Source of the DNA: Achatina immaculata
Lineage: Eukaryota > Mollusca > Gastropoda > Stylommatophora > Achatinidae
Direction of reading: 5' to 3'
Assembly (NCBI GenBank): GCA_009760885.1
Contig: CM019692.1
Location: 53,893,262 to 53,957,261 of the forward strand
DNA: 64,000 bases
The translations under genes were made by a program, and so were the position numbers. Shown here piece by piece: positions 54,690 through 64,000 of this stretch (position 1 is its first letter; each line of letters begins with the position of its first letter). A model generated the notes under the pieces. It was given only the letters and a program-made list of their open reading frames with translations. It had not been told where the DNA came from and did not search any database.

Positions 54690-54965
54690 ATGACCTCCTC
54701 CAGTAGCACCGTATCACCAGGATGGACTGGCCATCACTCTCACCTGACCTCAACCCTACACCATGTCACCAGGATGGACTGGCCAGCACTCTCACCTGAC
54801 CTCAACCCTACACCATGTCACCAGGATGGACTGGCCAGCACTCTCACCTGACCTCAACCCTACACCGTGTCACCAGGATGGACTGGCCAGCACTCTCACC
54901 TGACCTCAACCCTACACCGTGTCACCAGGATGGACTGGCCAGCACTCTCACCTGACCTCAACTCC
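54690..54965 (+). repeat. 52-bp minisatellite derived from Tc1 transposase, 5 copies
   Basis: The unit is CACCAGGATGGACTGGCCAG, CACTCTCACCTGACCTCAAC and CCTACACCATGT. It encodes TRMDWPALSPDLNP, the conserved block just before the third catalytic residue of Tc1 transposases. Since 52 is not a multiple of three the frame changes from unit to unit. Confidence 0.93.
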
Positions 54966-55083
54966 TCACACTTTTCCTTGGCATTCAGGCTCGAGGTGAA
55001 GTAACTAGTCAGCATTCAGACGTTTACAGCAAGAGAGACTTTCTTAGAGAATGGATCAGACACACACAACATAAATCTTTGTA

Positions 55084-56552
55084 CAGGCTGTTTTTAAAGT
55101 CTCGCTACACTTTCTATGTAAACATGAAGAAAATGACGTCATAAAAAATGTGCTGCACAGTCAATCGTGAAGACAAATGCAGTGAATGGTTGCCATCTGC
55201 TGGAGTAATTTTTTGCACTAAAAACAGAATGGTGTTATCAATGGAAGAAAGAATTTTTTTTCATTGAACAAGTGTTTCGAAATGGCGGTCGATACACACG
55301 GATGGTTGTTCAAAGATTTTTAGCAAAATTTCCTGATAAACAACCTCCTCATCGCACTACGGTTAGAAATGTGTTGAATAAGTTTCGTGATACGGGAACT
55401 GTGAAAGATGCTCCGCGATCTGGTAGGCCTGATGTGTCTGAAGAAAAATGTCTAGATACCCAAGACAGAATCCTGAAAAGTCCATGCAAGTCCTTAAGGA
55501 AGATGTTGCAAGGAGTGAACGATCACAACTGACCATGCACAGTGCATTGGCATTGTTCATTCAATTGTTCGTGCATTATGATGACACATGTCTTCATGTC
55601 ATGTTGATTTCAATGTCAGTGCTTTTGTGCACAGTGCACAAAATTCTTAAACATCGGTTAAATTTTCATCCATACAAAATTTCTGTTGTGTCTGAACTAA
55701 AAGAATGTGACAATCAATCCAGAATCAACTACTCCACGTGGTTTCAAACATTCTTAGTTGAAGAAGACGAGTCAGTTCTCGATTTAACATTCTTCTCTGA
55801 TGAGGCATGGTTTCATCTATCTGGATACGTTAATAGCCAAAATAATCGTATTTTGAGCAGTGTTAATCCCAATACATTTCATGAAGCGCCGCTACACGAT
55901 GCGAAAATTGGGGTATGGTGTTCCGTCAGCAGAAAACGTTTAACTGGACCAATTTTCTTCAACAATACTATAAATGCCGATCGGTACCCTACTGACATTC
56001 TGTAACCATTTTTAGAACAGCTGAATGAACGTGAAATTGAAGAAGTGCGGTTCCAGCAAGATGGTGCAACCGCACACACAGCTAGAGCAACACACGGTTT
56101 TTTGAGGGAGAAATGTTTGCAAATCGCATAATATCTCGTGGAATTTGGCCTGCTCGTTCTCCAGATCTAAATCTATTAGATTATTATCTATGGGGTTTCT
56201 TGAAAGGAAATGTTTAAAAAAATAATGTACAAACAATTGAGGACCTGAAAGAAGTAATGAGAATTACCATTCAAGAAATAACAACAGACACGTTGCACAA
56301 GGTATTTGACAATATGAAGAGACGTGTACAGTCATGTCTTGAAGCCCGTGGTGGACATTTCCAAAATCTGTTATAATGAATATTTCAGTGGTACATTCCA
56401 GCTAACCCAAAACAGCGTTGTATCATTGCAGTCACTATTGTAACTAATTAAATGACTTTTTTAAGCACATTTTGTGATGACGTCATTTACTTCAACTTTT
56501 TTTTTTTCAATTTTATTTTCATAGAAAGTGTAGTGAGACTAAAAACACACTG
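55084..56552 (+). mobile_element. Tc1/mariner-superfamily transposon, 1,469 bp, with TIRs and TA duplication
   Basis: The element starts CAGGCTGTTTTTAAAGTCTC and ends with the reverse complement of CAGTGTGTTTTTAGTCTCAC; both then continue CTACACTTTCTATG. It is flanked by TA on both sides (55082-55083 and 56553-56554). Each end carries a subterminal ATGACGTCAT palindrome (55133-55142 and 56477-56486). One transposase gene in several frames lies between. All borders are intact, so it may still be mobilised in trans. Confidence 0.9.
55230..56375 (+). pseudogene. Transposase of the 1,469-bp element (HTH plus DDE_3-like), frameshifted
   Basis: The DNA-binding part (55272-55532) reads VFRNGGRYTRMVVQRFLAKF, PDKQPPHRTTVRNVLNKFRD and DAPRSGRPDVSEE. 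After a frame change come FFSDEAWFHLSGYVNSQNNR (first Asp), HEAPLHDAKIGVWCSVSRKR, GPIFFNNTINADRYPTDIL, a stop, EQLNEREIEEVRFQQDGATA (second Asp), a frame change, then RGIWPARSPDLNLLDYYLWG (third Asp) and CLEARGGHF at the C-terminus. All three catalytic positions are still present, so few changes have accumulated. Confidence 0.85.
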
Positions 56553-56579
56553 TAGAACTCACCTTACTTAATCCAACAT

Positions 56580-56730
56580 TCGTGTAGAAACTTGACCAAA
56601 GAAATTTCTCTCTAATCTGCTGAAACTTGACCAAAGAAATTTCTCTCTAATCTGCTGAAACTTGACCAAGGAAATTTCTCTCTAATCTGCTGAAACTTGA
56701 CCAAGGAAATTTCTCTCTAATCTGCTAAGC
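56580..56730 (+). repeat. Minisatellite, 35-bp unit, 4 copies
   Basis: The unit is CTTGACCAAAGAAATTTCTC plus TCTAATCTGCTGAAA. It lies just outside the transposon right end. Confidence 0.93.
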
Positions 56731-56819
56731 AAGGAAAAGTTGTCCCCCTTCTAGTTAGTCATCTTAGGTCCTTCTTTGTTTACTTCCCCTTACTTTTCCA
56801 TGCTCACAGTTCAAAAACT

Positions 56820-57274
56820 TCTTTCTCTTGAGATGACCAGCTCCCCCCCCCCCCCCCCCCCCCCCAATTATTTATGCAGTCAAGACAGAAAAAGGAATGA
56901 GCGTAGAAAAAATACTTAAGCGCGCATTTCATTCAACTGTTATTTAGTGTGTATAAACTGGTTTTCTTCGTCCGCTTGGACAAACTTTTCAAACTGTGCT
57001 CTGTTGAGCCTCTCTTTGCCGTAATTATGTCAGGCTCCTTTAGGCACATTTAAAATGTCCTTCAGTTGCTTTTCATGCTTTAAAAGAGTGTCAGAATTAA
57101 GGCTGGTTTTTAAAAAAAAATCTCAGTATGGAGAAAGTTTGCCAAAGGTGGAACCAGAATATGTAAGGTTTTTCGTTTGTGTTGTATGTCATAGGTGGCG
57201 CTGTTGTTGTTTTGTACGTAATAGGTGGCGCTATTGCAATTTAAACGGATACTGCAACAGCGCATGCTCATAAC

Positions 57275-57341
<67 letters not shown>

Positions 57342-58010
57342 ATACGAGGGCTCCAGCATGTATGTTATTCTGGTGCTAGGGCTCTTGCTGTGCTATGGGA
57401 GCACTCTGTGGTATTATGAGTAATAATGGCGACTTACCCAGAGCAGTCGATACATTGGATGCCTGGTTTCAAAGAACGAGATCTATAATCAACAAACAAG
57501 TGAATGGTGACTAATTGGCATGATAGGTCCTGACAGACTCACGAGCAAAAGTTTCGTGTCAGAAAATCATGGCATGTCCAGGTCAGAAATGACCAAGAGC
57601 AGTCAAACTAAAGTGGACCACAGAGGTCAAATAAACAAAGTTTTACATTCAAAAGCTGGTACGAGCTGAAATCTTTGGTCAGAAACGTAACCTTTCTTTC
57701 ATATTCTGTATCTTACAAATCAAATGTTCTTTGTTTATATCTGACTCCCACCAGTTTTTATGTTTACATCCTCTGTCTCACGATGTTCAGCACGTACTAT
57801 CAGAGCTTCACTCATTATTTTCATTTTTGGGCTATGGCACTTCATTTTTGCATTTCATATATTTTCCCTTAATATTTTGCACTTCACGTTTCACAAGCAG
57901 ACATTAAAGTGAGATTTTTCAGTGTAAGCTTATTTTATTACTTAACATGTTGTTGAATCTGGGTATTACTACCTATGTGGCAGTATCGGACTATTGCAAG
58001 CGCAACTTCA
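56820..58010 (+). repeat. Diverged duplicated block, copy 2
   Basis: Counterpart of 49440-50970. It contains a poly-C run at 56843-56865 and a TA microsatellite at 57275-57337 not found in copy 1. No gene is supported in either copy. Confidence 0.75.
57275..57337. repeat. (TA)n microsatellite
   Basis: About 31 TA dinucleotides. Confidence 0.98.
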
Positions 58011-58019
58011 GGAATCATG

Positions 58020-58640
58020 AGCTTCAAATTCACGCTCAACATACTCTAGAGAGATTCGAGGCTGAAGTCGAAAGATCAATATATCCTATGTAGTGGCGAA
58101 GCTGTAGTCGAACAATCAATATACCATAGAGAGATTCGAGGATGTAGTCGAACGATCAACATACCCTAGAGAGACGCGAAGCTGTAGTCGAACGATCAAC
58201 ATAGCCTAGAGAAATTCGAGGCTGTAGTCGAACGATCAACATATCCTAGAGAGACGCGAAGCTGTAGTCGAACGATCAATATACCCTAGAGAGATGCTAA
58301 GCCATAGTCCAACGATCAACATACTCTAGAGAGATTCGATGATGTAGTCGAACGATAAATATACCCCAGAGAGATGCGAAGCTGTAGTCGAATGATCAAC
58401 ATACCCTAGAGAGACGCGATGTTGTAGTCGAACTATCAGCATAACCCTAGAGAGATTCGAGGATGTAGTCGAAGATCAACATAATCTAGAGAGATTCGAG
58501 GATGTAGTCGAACGATCAACATAGAGAGATGTGAAGCTGTAGTCGAACGATTAACAAACCCTAGAGAGATTCGATGATGTAGTCGAACGATCAACACACC
58601 TTAGAGAGATTCGAGGCTGTAGTCGCTGTAGTCGAACTGG
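58020..58640 (+). repeat. Minisatellite, 38-40-bp unit, about 16 copies, left part
   Basis: The unit is CTAGAGAGATTCGAGGCTGT plus AGTCGAACGATCAACATACC. Two subtypes (ATTCGAGG and ACGCGAAG) alternate. The array is broken at about 58640 and continues at 59680. Confidence 0.93.
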
Positions 58641-59679
58641 TGACGTATTCTATCTGAAGATCTAACAGAACAATAGAGTGGCTGCCTTAATGAGATGTGG
58701 CTGAGAACCACTGAAGAATTTTAAATTTTGTTTAGTGACAGTTATGGAACTTATTTTTTAAAACTTTACTTTGCCTTTTAATTATATGGTGATTAAACGT
58801 ACATCCCAGGAATTCCGACACCAATTAATATCAACAACTTGAACGTCACAACAAATTCTCTCAGACAAAACTGTTGACGATTAGAGAGGTCAACAGACAA
58901 CTGGCGATTGACAAATTCACATAAACTTTATTGATGGGAACATGCGGATGAGAAGACAGTGATGAGCAAGACTGCTGCCATACGGCAAGACTGCTGCCAC
59001 ATTGCAAGACTGCTGCTATACGGCAGGTGACAAGAGAACATGAAAAGACTTCCGACAAGAACTGGTTTTCCGTTGGAAGGAAAACCTTACAAAGATAATA
59101 TACAAAAAGGTCAATACTCACAACTTACAGAATTCCAGTGTAAGGACATTACACAGAATCATGGTACAACAATTCAAAACGTATAGTACTGCCTCACATC
59201 AATTACAAACAAACTTTGTCCCAGAGGACATTTTACAAATATATCTAACCCATCATACAAACTTGATGCCACTGCTACTTACTGCTGTAGCCAAGACAGA
59301 AACTGCTACTAGTTTCTCACTCGAAAATTAACTCAACACTGACTTTCTAGCAAACATTTCTTCTCTCTCAAAAACGTCTGACTACGAAACACCCAGTTCT
59401 CGTGGATATATATGTTTCACGACTTTTTCTTCACTTAGACAAACAAGTCACCCAAAGTTGCCCCCCAGACTAACTCTAATCATACTTTGTGTCAACAGGG
59501 ATTGACTACCTTAATACTGAATGTATTTACTAACCAAAACTTTTACATGAACATTTTATTTTTAGAAAATTACGTGAACATATAACAATTAAACAAGGAC
59601 GTAACTCTACTATAAATTCGATTTACATCCCTTGGACTGTAATTAAGCTACCAAAAAACAATATACTATTACATAAAGA
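58641..59679. mobile_element. 1.04-kb insert in the 39-bp minisatellite, unidentified
   Basis: Array units occur on both sides, so this segment was probably inserted. It is AT-rich, contains a threefold 22-bp repeat of AAGACTGCTGCCATACGGC (58970-59030), and shows no transposase, RT or clear inverted repeats. Confidence 0.45.
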
Positions 59680-59860
59680 TCAACATACCCTACGGAGATT
59701 CGAGGCTGTAGTCGAACGATCAACATACCCTAGAGATATTCGAGGCTGTAGTCGAACGATCAACATGCCCTAGAGAGATTCGAGGATGTAGTCGAACGAT
59801 CAACATACCCCAGAGAGGCGTGAAATTGTAGTCGAAGATACATACCCTAGTGACATAAAA
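59680..59860 (+). repeat. Minisatellite, 38-40-bp unit, right part
   Basis: Four units of the same repeat as 58020-58640 (GAGATTCGAGGCTGTAGTCG and GAACGATCAACATACCC), ending in degenerate copies. Confidence 0.92.
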
Positions 59861-59936
59861 AGCTGTAGTGGAGATGACAAATAAAAAGACATACATGTAT
59901 ATATGGGGAAAAAACAGCAATCAGAGAGACAGAGAG

Positions 59937-59976
<40 letters not shown>

Positions 59977-60719
59977 AGAGAGGGAGGAGGGGCATTTGCT
60001 TAATATTTGCTATTGGCGGATTTTTTAATAATGAGCAATGCATGAACAATGTTGATGTTACGAGTATACGTAACCTTGCTTGGTAACTTTTGGTATTAAA
60101 GTTCTGTTGTGATGACATGCATTGCAACTGACTTAATTGCTCTAATCTTTTGAGATATTTAAGCTGCTCCATCACCAGGCTCCTGGCCCAAAAACGATAA
60201 GGCACTTTTATGAAAGTTCTTTAGCCTATGAATGTTTCAGTTCCTATATGTAATGTTTCTGAGAAGCAGATAAATGAGATAGTTAACACCAGATTTTGGC
60301 TACTAAGAAACAGAAGATAGTGTAACACGTACTAGATTTTGGCTAATAAGAAACGGAGATAGTGTAACATGTATCATATTGGGCTACTAAGAAACAGAAG
60401 ATAGTGTAAAACCAGATTCTGGCTACTAAGAAAGAGAAGATAGTGTAACACTTAACAGACTGGGGCTACAAAGACACAGAATTTCAACAATAAGATAAGG
60501 AAGTTCCTGACACGAGCAAACCTATACATCTTTTATCTGTTTTTTACTATCTGTTATCACTTGAGGATGACGACGCGAGAGATAACACTTCTTGCTTTAA
60601 CAAACAACTTCCATCTCAGAGGTGACAAGTTGAGGAAGTTTAGGAGCACAGATCCAGCTTTAACATAGCTTCCATTTTAAACTTACATTTCTGTTTGAAC
60701 GTTCATACTGTACCAGTAA
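59861..60719. other. Intergenic stretch with GA tract and a weak 50-bp repeat
   Basis: A (GA)n tract lies at 59944-59970. Four degenerate units of GATTTTGGCTACTAAGAAAC plus AGAAGATAGTGTAACAC lie at 60285-60465. No gene. Confidence 0.6.
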
Positions 60720-60985
60720 ACACTGTATGTGTGTATGTATGTATGTATGTATGTATAAATGTATATATGTATGTATGTCTAAATGTATATATGTATGAAT
60801 GTATGTTAGTATGTATGTATGTATGTTAGTATGTATGTATGTATGTATATATGTTAGTATGTATGTATGTTAGTATTTATGCATGTCTGTATGTATGTTA
60901 GTATGTATGTATGCATGTATGTATGTAATGTGTGCATGTATGTATGTAATGTGTGCATGTATGTATGTAATGTATGTATGTATAT
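60720..60985 (+). repeat. (TATG)n microsatellite
   Basis: GTAT/ATGT tetranucleotides with TTAG and TGC interruptions over about 265 bases. Confidence 0.95.
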
Positions 60986-60999
60986 ACTGCATGCTCCAG

Positions 61000-61205
61000 G
61001 TGTGGGTAGTGTTAGTGCCTTCACATTTCTAGGCCACTATTTGGGGCGGGGATAACCAGCACCTGTCCTTGCTGACTTTATTTTCCTAGGGAAGCAAGAG
61101 GCACCAATTTGTTTTGGTTTGCTCCTCCCAAGTGAGAAATCGAACCATAGACCTTTTGATCGGCAGGCGAGTACATTAACCACTAGACCACAGCGCCAGT
61201 ATTAA
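61000..61205 (-). mobile_element. SINE-1, minus copy with good tRNA promoter boxes
   Basis: In element sense it starts near 61203 with GGCGCTGTGGTCTAGTGGTT (A box TGGTCTAGTGG), then TATGGTTCGATTTCTCAC (B box GGTTCGATTTC), then the body CCCTAGGAAAATAAAG, AGGACAGGTGCTGG and GTGGCCTAGAAATGTG shared with 42335-42605. It ends at the TATG microsatellite, possibly the SINE tail. Confidence 0.85.
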
Positions 61206-61725
61206 GGATCAGGTATAACTTCCTGGTTTAATTTTTGAAAGGTTCTCTTTCGACGCCTGTTCGTGACTTGAAGATTCTGAAAACGTGCATACAAACATTG
61301 AGAGCTTCCATTATAAACTTTTATAACCAGGAGAGAAGTCTTTGTAGAAGTAAGCCTCAAGGGAAGTGCAGAAACATTTAAGTAAACCACGGATGCAGTT
61401 CGCGATGTATGAAGATGTTTACAGGAGAAAGAAAATAGAATTAGTTCGCATCGTCTGTGCTGCAGAGCCATCAAATAAGAAAATATATGGCATATTTAAT
61501 TTACATTTCAGCATGCAGATTGAAAGCAACGATTTGTGCTGTGAGCTTTCTATGTTTGGTTAGACTGATTTGTTTTTTCATAATCTTTTTGGGACGAACA
61601 GACGTGGAAAGTCAGTCTTTCAAAAACATGGACCAGAAAGTGTTACCTGGTATGTCACAGTTCAGGTGGTGGATGTGTGACAAACTGAGCAGCTGCTTAT
61701 AGTAACGAGCAGACGATGTGAGAAA
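61206..61725 (+). promoter_or_regulatory. Putative promoter and 5' UTR of the second gene
   Basis: The 520 bases before the signal-peptide ATG hold no repeat. A TATATGGCATATTTAA stretch is at about 61485-61500, but no start site can be fixed. Short open frames (61366-61563, 61457-61702) lack recognisable domains and could be upstream ORFs. Confidence 0.35.
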
Positions 61726-61780
61726 ATGCTGGGAAAACTGTTCTGTTTGGTTCTTGTTGTTCTTCTGTCATTTTCAGCAG
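61726..61780 (+). CDS. Signal-peptide exon of a second secreted or membrane protein gene (first exon)
   Basis: The ATG follows GTGAGAAA. Eighteen codons, MLGKLFCLVLVVLLSFSA, then one base and a GTAGGA donor after GCAG (phase 1). A short positive start, a hydrophobic core and a small-residue end are typical of a signal peptide, and a phase-1 donor is typical of genes whose next exons are Ig-type domains. The strand is the same as the upstream receptor. The remaining exons lie beyond the right edge. Confidence 0.75.
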
Positions 61781-62166
61781 GTAGGATATCATTTAAAACA
61801 TTTTAGAATTTGCTAAACATTTGATATACGACATGCAGATAGTTTCCTGCATACCATTAATCTTTTTTAATTCTTTCTACTGAAAAGAAAAAAAAATATC
61901 ATGCACAGATATCAAGCAAACCTTAAATTATGTTGGAAATTAGAATAATACATTACATTATTTCATATAGTCAGATTTTGCTCACAATAAAAGTGAAATT
62001 TATATTACAGTTTCCATGCGCTGTAAAAGTTCTTCCTGAAATAGACGAATACCAGCTGTTTTACTCTTATGTGTGGAGTTGTCCAGCATTATTTTGTTTT
62101 TATTAGCTTTCCTTATTGTTTTGATTATAAATATAGAGTCTATATATTTATTCACTATACTCTAAG
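61781..62166. other. Intron 1 of the second gene, unique part
   Basis: AT-rich; no recognised feature. Confidence 0.5.
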
Positions 62167-62350
62167 ATAAGGTAAAGATAAGGTAAGGTAAAGGTAACCC
62201 TGTCATGCTTTGGAGGCACATAGGGACATGGTGTTAGTGCCCATATTTTCCTTGACCTGTCAGCACACTAGAGGATGATATGGTCAGTATCACGCCTGGC
62301 CGCCTTTCCTTTCCCAACTCCAGAAGAAGTCAGGTACCCATTTCTACAGT
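62167..62350 (-). mobile_element. SINE-2 copy 3
   Basis: AAGGTAAAGGTAACCC, GCCCATATTTTCCTTGACC, ATGGTCAGTATCACGCCTGG and CAGGTACCCATTTCTACAG follow the order of the copy at 37441. The head is missing. The tail in element sense is (TTACC)n. Confidence 0.7.
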
Positions 62351-62689
62351 ACAGTATACTAAAGTGTGTACATTTATACACTCACGGAAAACAAAAACTG
62401 TGTGCAGTATTATATATAGGCATTGTGCACGTGTTCTTTGGTGAATTCAACTAAAAGTTGGCCGCACAGTTGTGTGAGTGTTGTTCACTTACCCGTGCTG
62501 TTACAACTGGATTTCAGTAATCATGGGGAGATAACCACAGCTCAAGAAAAATCAAGTTCAAAGACACCACAGGGGAGCTGAGCAAAGATAGAAGGGAGGT
62601 AAGTAGATAAAAGGGAGACAAGTGTGTAACTCCAGTCAAACCATCTGGAAAAAGTAATCTTGGAAAGAGAGTACTAAAATTGCAACAAA
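62351..62689. other. Intron 1 of the second gene, spacer
   Basis: Unique sequence; nothing recognised. Confidence 0.45.
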
Positions 62690-64000
62690 AAATCTTTTAC
62701 CTTACAAACATGCAGTTAGACCTGTGCTAACACGTACCTTACAGACATGCAGTTAGACCTGTGCTAACATTTACCTTACAGACATGCGGTTAAACCTGTG
62801 CTAACGTTTACCTTACAGACATGCAGTTAGACCTGTGCTAACATTTATCTTACAGACATGCAGTTAGATCTATGATAACACTTACCTTACAGACATGCAG
62901 TTAAACCTGTGCTAACACTTACCTTACAGACATGCAGTTAGATCTATGATAACACTTACCTTACAGACATGCAGTTAGACCTGTGCTAACACTTACCTTA
63001 CAGACATGCAGTTAGATCTATGATAACACTTACCTTACAGACATACAGTTAAACCTGTGCTAACACGTACCTTACAGACATGCGGTTAAACCTGTGCTAA
63101 CACTTACCTTACAGACATGCAGTTAGACCTGCGCTAACACTTACCTTACAGACATGCGGTTAAACCTGTGCTAACATTTACCTTACAAACATGCAGTTAA
63201 ACCTGTGCTAACACTTACCTTACAGACATGCAGTTAGACCTGTGCTAACACTTACCTTACAGACATGCAGTTAAACCTATGCTAACACTTACCTTACAGA
63301 CATGCAGTTAGACCTGTGCTAACACTTACCTTACAGACATGCAGTTAGACCTGTGCTAACACTTACCTTACAGACATGCAGTTAGACCTGTGCTAACACG
63401 TATCTTACAGACATGCAGTTAGACCTGTGCTAACACGTACCTTACAGACATGCAGTTAGACCTGTGCTAACACTTACCTTACAGACATGCAGTTAGACCT
63501 GTGCTAACACTTACCTTACAGACATGCGGTTAAACCTGTGCTAACACTTACTTTACATACATGCAGTTAGACCTGTGCTAACACTTACCTTACAAACATG
63601 CAGTTAGACCTGTGCTAACACTTACCTTACAGACATGCAGTTAGACCTGTGCTAACACTTACCTTACAGACATGCAGTTAAACCTGTGCTAACACTTACC
63701 TTACAGACATGCAGTTAGACCTGTGCTAACACTTACCTTACAAACATGCAGTTAGACCTGTGCTAACACTTACCTTACAGACATGCAGTTAGACCTGTGC
63801 TAACACTTACCTTACAAACATGCAGTTAGACCTGTGCTAACACTTACCTTACAGACATGCAGTTAGACCTGTGCTAACACGTACCTTACAGACATGCAGT
63901 TAGACCTGTGCTAACACTTACCTTACAGACATGCGGTTAGACCTGTGCTAACACTTACCTTACAGACATGCAGTTAAACCTGTGCTAACACTTACCTTAC
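62690..64000 (+). repeat. Minisatellite, 37-bp unit, about 35 copies, continuing past the window
   Basis: The unit is ACTTACCTTACAGACATGCA plus GTTAGACCTGTGCTAAC. Variants: AGAC/AAAC, CAG/CGG, CTGTGC/CTATGA, ACG/ACT. Each unit holds TGCTAAC (branch-point-like) followed by ACTTACCTTACAG (acceptor-like); the other strand holds AAGGTAAGTG (donor-like). Confidence 0.97.

Larger units (their letters stand above)
52765..55075 (+). pseudogene. Tc1-like transposase, decayed and interrupted
   Basis: The N-terminal part (52790-53070) reads RRSGCPRITYV and LLKDRTASAIWAHL, matching Tc1 DNA-binding regions. About 1.2 kb of other sequence follows. The catalytic part resumes near 54260 with LHLAWTLQQLSMALFIDESQ (first Asp in FIDES), NYRMSLHRVEGNLTGIRYSD, VLQDDNARP (second Asp) and VTRMDWPALSPDLNP. 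The last motif is amplified into a 52-bp tandem array, and the final acidic residue is not seen. Several frameshifts and a poly-C run at 54661-54673 lie in the ORF. Confidence 0.8.

Noticed and set aside
54502..54690. Independent small ORF with proline run
   Set aside because: It is a frameshifted piece of the Tc1-like transposase, disrupted by a poly-C run.
61140..61203. tRNA gene on the minus strand
   Set aside because: Good A and B boxes, but it continues into a SINE body shared with 42335-42605.
62690..64000. CRISPR-like regular repeats
   Set aside because: Units abut directly with no variable spacers, and the DNA is eukaryotic; these are minisatellites. The same holds for all other arrays here.

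Overview
The window looks like nuclear DNA of an animal, most likely a mollusc and probably a gastropod. It has spliced coding exons with GT-AG borders, long introns, non-LTR retrotransposons of several lineages, Tc1/mariner-type DNA transposons, tRNA-derived SINEs and many tandem arrays. There is no prokaryotic gene organisation. The mollusc placement is an inference from the style of the retrotransposons and cannot be proven from this sequence alone.

The main host gene is on the + strand. Eight exons (1645-1858, 3224-3517, 17678-17823, 32734-32902, 33929-34210, 40018-40347, 42056-42217, 46004-46194) join in one frame with matching intron phases. Together they encode the last 595 residues of a type I membrane protein: several glycosylated immunoglobulin-like or beta-sandwich domains, one membrane segment, and a short tyrosine-containing tail. 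The 5' end lies before the window. A signal-peptide exon (61726-61780, phase-1 donor) on the same strand marks the start of a second secreted or membrane protein gene, so this may be a tandem receptor cluster. Exon 17678-17823 is present a second time, base for base, at 19230-19375.

The rest is mobile and repetitive DNA. 1-10.6 kb: three RTE-like/EN-RT LINE lineages, including a nearly full-length element (5117-8484) with one intact 968-codon ORF. 10.7-21.2 kb: minisatellites, dominated by a 5.5-kb array of 21-bp units that grew out of a SINE. 21.3-32.1 kb: CR1/L2-like LINE remains (ORF1 with an SGNH domain, ORF2 with EN and RT) broken by a 2,075-bp tandem duplication, a 30-bp minisatellite and nested insertions. 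32.1-46.2 kb: the second half of the receptor gene, each exon next to its own minisatellite, with LINE, mariner and SINE debris between. 46.2-61.7 kb: an intergenic region with an old duplicated block (49.4-52.3 and 56.8-59.9 kb), an internally deleted mariner, a Tc1-like element and a 1,469-bp Tc1/mariner-type element with TIRs and TA target duplications. 61.7-64 kb: first exon and intron of the second gene, ending in a 37-bp array.

The theme most worth following is how tandem repeats arise here. Three minisatellites can be traced to a founder segment inside a transposable element: a SINE body, the SGNH domain of a LINE ORF1, and the catalytic region of a Tc1 transposase. They sit within, or next to, a gene whose exons are flanked by arrays and one of whose exons was duplicated by recombination between two arrays. 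Several repeat units also resemble splice sites, which could matter for how this gene is spliced.
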